Positions 6,777 through 9,058 of a stretch of DNA of 9,058 bases are shown one piece after another; positions within the stretch are counted from its first letter, which is position 1; the number at the start of each line of letters is the position of its first letter. Origin of the DNA: Deltaproteobacteria bacterium (lineage in GTDB: Bacteria > Myxococcota > B64-G9); contig QMME01000148.1 of NCBI GenBank assembly GCA_003647095.1, positions 1 through 9,058 of the forward strand. The letters run 5' to 3'. Both the position numbers and the translations under genes were made by a program. A model generated the notes under the pieces. That model ran no database searches, was not told the origin of the DNA, and was given only the letters and a program-made list of their open reading frames with translations.

Positions 6777-7274
6777 CTACGTGGACACGTCGTCGAGCAG
6801 GGCGATGTCGATCTCCCGCACCCGGGCCAGGTCGCGATCGGCGGTGGCCAGGACGTCCATGCCGGCCCCCAGGGCAGCGGCCACCAGCAGGGAGTCGTTG
6901 GTGAGCAACCCGTAGCCGGTGCGCAGGGGGTGGCTGGCCCGGAGAAGATCTCCCCCGGGCTCGATCACCTCCACTCCCATGGCGGGAATGGAGCTGGTGT
7001 CCCGATAGTAGCGCCGCAGCGCGCGCACCACCTCCGGCCGGCGGCGCAGGGCCCGGGCCGGGCTGGCGCCGGAGATGGCACCTACGGACACGGCCTCTAT
7101 CACCATCAATCGATGCAGCACCTCGGCCAGAACCCCGCTCGTGGTAAAGCCGTGAAGCTGGCCGTCTTCAACATCCAGCAGCAGCTCCGTGGCCTGGCGG
7201 GAGCGGCCGCAGAAGTGGTAGATGAACACGTTGGCATCCAGGCAAACCCTGGAGCCGGGGGCAATCTCATTCAC
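6777..7274 (-). CDS. vapC: PIN-domain toxin (VapC-like ribonuclease)
   Basis: 165 aa starting at GTG, overlapping the antitoxin by 8 nt, with GGAGGAGGA about 11 nt upstream. PIN-domain acidic residues are visible in order: Asp13 in VCLDANVFIYHF, Glu51 in SGVLAEVLHR, Asp127 in LLTNDSLLVAAA and Asp146 in LATADRDL, with Asp148 close by. This is the full metal-binding set of an Mg-dependent RNase, so it is predicted active. Such toxins usually cleave tRNA or rRNA and are held by the cognate antitoxin. It is longer than a typical VapC of about 130-140 aa, because the stretch between Glu51 and Asp127 is long and Arg-rich (RALRRRPEVVRALRRYYR). A longer in-frame ATG at 7418 lies inside the antitoxin gene and adds no domain, so it is rejected. 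Target RNA unknown. The stop lies 46 bp from the left inverted repeat. Confidence 0.85.
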   Translation of the reverse strand: MNEIAPGSRVCLDANVFIYHFCGRSRQATELLLDVEDGQLHGFTTSGVLAEVLHRLMVIEAVSVGAISGASPARALRRRPEVVRALRRYYRDTSSIPAMGVEVIEPGGDLLRASHPLRTGYGLLTNDSLLVAAALGAGMDVLATADRDLARVREIDIALLDDVST

Positions 7275-7503
7275 CCGCAAACAGATCCTCCTCCATGACC
7301 TGCTGCAGCTGCCCGGGCTCAATGCGGTAGGCCCCCGCCGTCCGCCGCACCAGCGAGCCCCCGCCTTTGCGGCGGCGCAGGGCCAGGTAGCGACGCAGGG
7401 CGTCCTCGAGAACGTCATTCAGGGGACGCCCTTCGCGGGCGGCCAGATGCTTGGCCTGGACGATGAGCCTCTCGTCGAGAGCGGTGCCTATCTTGCGCCT
7501 CAT
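7267..7503 (-). CDS. vapB: Ribbon-helix-helix antitoxin of the PIN toxin
   Basis: 78 aa from ATG 7503. The N-terminus MRRKIGTALDERLIVQAKHL is a beta strand plus helix as in CopG/Arc-type DNA-binding proteins, followed by AAREGRPLNDVLEDALRRYL, the second helix of the fold. A basic linker (RRRKGGG) leads to a C-terminal tail (YRIEPGQLQQVMEEDLFAGE) that would be the toxin-binding, active-site-blocking part. It is the first gene of the operon; its stop overlaps the toxin GTG, which fits translational coupling and antitoxin excess. In-frame ATGs further upstream (7563 and 7533) fall in the promoter, while ATG 7503 has a good Shine-Dalgarno. As in other type II modules the protein, alone or with toxin, probably represses its own promoter through the palindromic sites just upstream. 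Confidence 0.85.
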   Translation of the reverse strand: MRRKIGTALDERLIVQAKHLAAREGRPLNDVLEDALRRYLALRRRKGGGSLVRRTAGAYRIEPGQLQQVMEEDLFAGE

Positions 7504-7507
7504 CTGT

Positions 7508-7513
7508 CCCTCC
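7508..7513 (-). promoter_or_regulatory. Shine-Dalgarno of the antitoxin
   Basis: On the minus strand, GGAGGG lies 4 nt before ATG 7503. It selects this ATG over the longer ORF starts within the promoter. Confidence 0.7.
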
Positions 7514-7521
7514 AGGGGGGC

Positions 7522-7563
7522 ATATCTAGACATTATGGTAAGATATCTTGATGTCACTGTCAA
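7522..7563 (-). promoter_or_regulatory. Toxin-antitoxin promoter with palindromic operator
   Basis: On the minus strand: -35 TTGACA (7558-7563, perfect), 17-bp spacer, -10 TACCAT (7535-7540, four of six matches). A perfect 10-bp palindrome AAGATATCTT (7540-7549) sits in the spacer. ATATCT recurs at 7522-7527 and 7543-7548, 21 bp apart (two helical turns), and overlaps TCTAGA at 7525-7530. This arrangement fits cooperative binding of a ribbon-helix-helix repressor over the promoter. Confidence 0.55.
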
Positions 7564-7641
7564 TACCGAGGAGTCGGAAATGTTCAGCCGACATTCTCTT
7601 TCGCCAGAGAGAAAATTCCAGAGTAATCGATGGTCATGTAG

Positions 7642-7669
7642 AAAAGTTAATAAGTTAAGACCGTCCCCG
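7642..7669 (-). repeat. Right 28-bp inverted repeat (IR-R)
   Basis: Begins AAAAGTTAATAAGTTAAG and ends ACCGTCCCCG; the exact reverse complement of 6703-6730. Unlike the left side it has no second tandem unit: it is followed by AATTTATTTT. It lies 56 bp from the stop of the radical SAM gene, in the most AT-rich part of the window. Confidence 0.9.
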
Positions 7670-7725
7670 AATTTATTTTGTGACGGTTACGCCTTTGCGA
7701 AAATCGGTGGTAAAGGAACTTCAGT

Positions 7726-9058
7726 CTAGCCGTCTGTCCCGGTCGGTGCCTGGTCGAAATTGGAACGCAGGACAGCGTCTCGGTGTCGCAGCAACACATT
7801 TGTCCTTCTCATGCCGTTTGCGAATCGGTGGAGCGGCGGGATCATGAGTTCGTGCCAGTGGTATGCCTGATACATCCCCATGAACAAGGCAACACGTTTG
7901 CGTTGCGATAACGGGAAAACATCGAAAATCAACGGATTCGATTTGACGCGACGCAGCCGCGACCGGATGCGTCGAACCGAGTAGAATTCTTTGGCCAATC
8001 GACGAATACCGTCGCGAAGCTGCTCTGGCGTCATCTGCTTGGGACGGATCACGACGTGGTCCTTGCCCACGTACTCATCGTAGTTATAGGTCAGAATCCG
8101 ACCTTCCCTCTCGTACCTCTTGAACGCTGGTGTGCCTGGAAACGGGATTTCGGTGGTGAAGGCTGCGTCGAGCACCCAGGAGTCATCCAGGAAGGCCAGG
8201 GTCCGGTCGAAACACTCGGGTCCATCCCAGTCGAACCCCAGGACCCAATTGCTCGACGGCACCATTCCCGCGTCGAAGATTGCACGTGAGGAATCCTTGT
8301 ATGTTGACGCATCGGCTCGTTTGGCCACCCGATTGAGACTCATCTGGCTGATCGACTCGTAGCCCGTGGAAATCGCAATGCAGCCAGCCTCGTGAGCAAG
8401 ACGCAACGTTTCGGGGTCTGAGGCAACTTCAATGCGCGCCTGCATCACGAACGGGATCCGCTCACGCTTGAGCGCACGAAACAGTTCGCGTGTGTAGTCT
8501 ACGTCGCCCACCAGGTTGTCATCGACAAAGTACATTCCCCTGACGAATGAAGGCCGGCGCCGAACCTGCTCGAGAACATGGCCGATGGGAAACTTACGGT
8601 AGGTCGGGCTCATGTTCCGAGAAAAGCAGAACGAACACCGATGGGGGCAACCCCGGGTTGCGGTCACGGGATAGGAATACCGGCTGTACCGCTCCAGGCA
8701 CATCAAATCTGTCCTGGGCTGAGGCAAGAGCGAAAGGTCTGGCGCCGGGTCACGGTAAATGCCACCCACTCGTCCAGGATTGGTCAGAAACTGCTCGCAG
8801 ATGCGCGCCCAGGAAGTCTCGCCCTCACCGCATACCACTGCATCGGCATGCTGGAGAGCCTCCTCGGGCATCGCTGTGGCATGGTGGCCTCCAATGACGA
8901 CAACGGCACCGCGAGCACGATAGAAATCCGCCAATTCGTATGCAGCCTTGATGCTCGGGGTGGACGCACTGATGCCCACCAGATTCACGGGTTCGTCGAG
9001 AATGAGCCGCTGGCGCAGCACATCGACCAGGCTGACTTCCATCTCCTTGGGCGTTACC
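7726..9058 (-). CDS. Radical SAM protein with B12-binding-like N-terminal domain (5' end outside window)
   Basis: At least 443 aa; residue numbers count from the internal Met at 9042, but the frame stays open to the window edge. TPKEMEVSLVD looks like the middle of a Rossmann fold, so the true start is outside. Residues 1-110 resemble the B12-binding domain of radical SAM proteins: LVGISASTPS, VVVIGGHHATAMPEEAL, ADAVVCGEGETS. The cobalamin motif DxHxxG is not in the visible part. The radical SAM core (about 126-315) has the cluster motif RGCPHRCSFC with Cys132, Cys136 and Cys139, then MYFVDDNLVGD, STGYES, VLGFDWDG and EIPFPGTPAFKRYEREGR. The tail carries HVVIRPKQMTPEQLRDGIRR and EFYSVRRIRSR, as seen in class B and DUF4070-type members. 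Substrate unknown; methylation or another radical modification of a lipid or small molecule is possible. GC is markedly lower than in the genes to the left. No clear terminator follows. Confidence 0.85.
   Translation of the reverse strand, partial: VTPKEMEVSLVDVLRQRLILDEPVNLVGISASTPSIKAAYELADFYRARGAVVVIGGHHATAMPEEALQHADAVVCGEGETSWARICEQFLTNPGRVGGIYRDPAPDLSLLPQPRTDLMCLERYSRYSYPVTATRGCPHRCSFCFSRNMSPTYRKFPIGHVLEQVRRRPSFVRGMYFVDDNLVGDVDYTRELFRALKRERIPFVMQARIEVASDPETLRLAHEAGCIAISTGYESISQMSLNRVAKRADASTYKDSSRAIFDAGMVPSSNWVLGFDWDGPECFDRTLAFLDDSWVLDAAFTTEIPFPGTPAFKRYEREGRILTYNYDEYVGKDHVVIRPKQMTPEQLRDGIRRLAKEFYSVRRIRSRLRRVKSNPLIFDVFPLSQRKRVALFMGMYQAYHWHELMIPPLHRFANGMRRTNVLLRHRDAVLRSNFDQAPTGTDG

Larger units (their letters stand above)
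6703..7669. mobile_element. Candidate inverted-repeat-bounded toxin-antitoxin cassette
   Basis: A segment of 967 bp whose two ends are perfect 28-bp inverted repeats and whose only genes are the antitoxin-toxin pair with its promoter. It carries no transposase. If it moves, a transposase elsewhere would have to act in trans; the IS200-like REP-associated transposases are one candidate given the REP-like repeat words. The alternative is two independent copies of a dispersed repeat that happen to flank the operon. No target-site duplication was identified. Confidence 0.35.

Noticed and set aside
4532..6904. 790-aa open frame on the + strand, opposite the PPC lipoprotein
   Set aside because: Repetitive Val/Gly/Ala/Leu translation typical of an antisense frame. 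The opposite strand has a signal peptide, a PPC domain and a strong ribosome binding site.
7275..7418. Upstream ATG (7418) for the PIN toxin
   Set aside because: It lies within the antitoxin gene and adds 48 residues of composition-driven sequence before an intact PIN domain.
7692..7716. CCTTT...AAAGG as a terminator for the radical SAM gene
   Set aside because: Only 5 bp of stem with a 15-nt loop and no T tract.
8547..8897. 116-aa open frame on the + strand inside the radical SAM gene
   Set aside because: Antisense to the conserved radical SAM cluster motif; no domain of its own.
9040..9042. ATG 9042 as the true start of the radical SAM gene
   Set aside because: The frame is open to the window edge, and the residues before this Met continue the B12-binding-like fold, so it is most likely an internal Met, although AAGGAG lies just before it.

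Overview
The window looks like a chromosomal segment of a very high-GC Gram-negative bacterium. Direct counts give 51 of 60 G+C at 2341-2400, 43 of 60 at 5401-5460, 34 of 60 at 7921-7980 and 36 of 60 at 8401-8460. Lipoprotein signal peptides, a PPC-domain lipoprotein, and large TPR/DUF3857/transglutaminase-like lipoproteins suggest Myxococcota or a related deltaproteobacterial or acidobacterial lineage. That placement is inference, because the window has no marker gene.

Left part (1-4373, + strand): two tandem paralogues of the DUF3857-transglutaminase-like family, overlapping at GTGA (541-544). The first is cut by the window edge and only its C-terminal domain is seen. The second is a 1267-aa predicted lipoprotein with TPRs, DUF3857 and a transglutaminase-like fold. 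In it the His and Asp of the catalytic triad are kept but the Cys position is Arg. It ends in a hairpin right after the stop codon.

Middle (4374-6676, - strand transcription): a short convergent intergenic region with palindromes and a second stop-adjacent hairpin. Next is a 688-aa predicted lipoprotein with a cysteine-hydrolase-like N-terminal region and a C-terminal PPC domain, with a strong Shine-Dalgarno and a sigma70-like promoter.

Right-middle (6677-7669): a two-gene toxin-antitoxin operon (ribbon-helix-helix antitoxin, then PIN-domain toxin, 8-nt overlap) with its own promoter and palindromic operator. It lies between two perfect 28-bp inverted repeats, the left one fused to an 18-bp tandem repeat. 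This bracketed cassette of about 967 bp is the most unusual structure in the window.

Right end (7670-9058, - strand): a radical SAM protein with a B12-binding-like N-terminal domain, continuing past the window edge. Its base composition is clearly lower in GC than the genes on the left, which fits different ancestry. No tRNA, rRNA, CRISPR array or transposase gene was seen. Intergenic stretches are all shorter than 300 bases.
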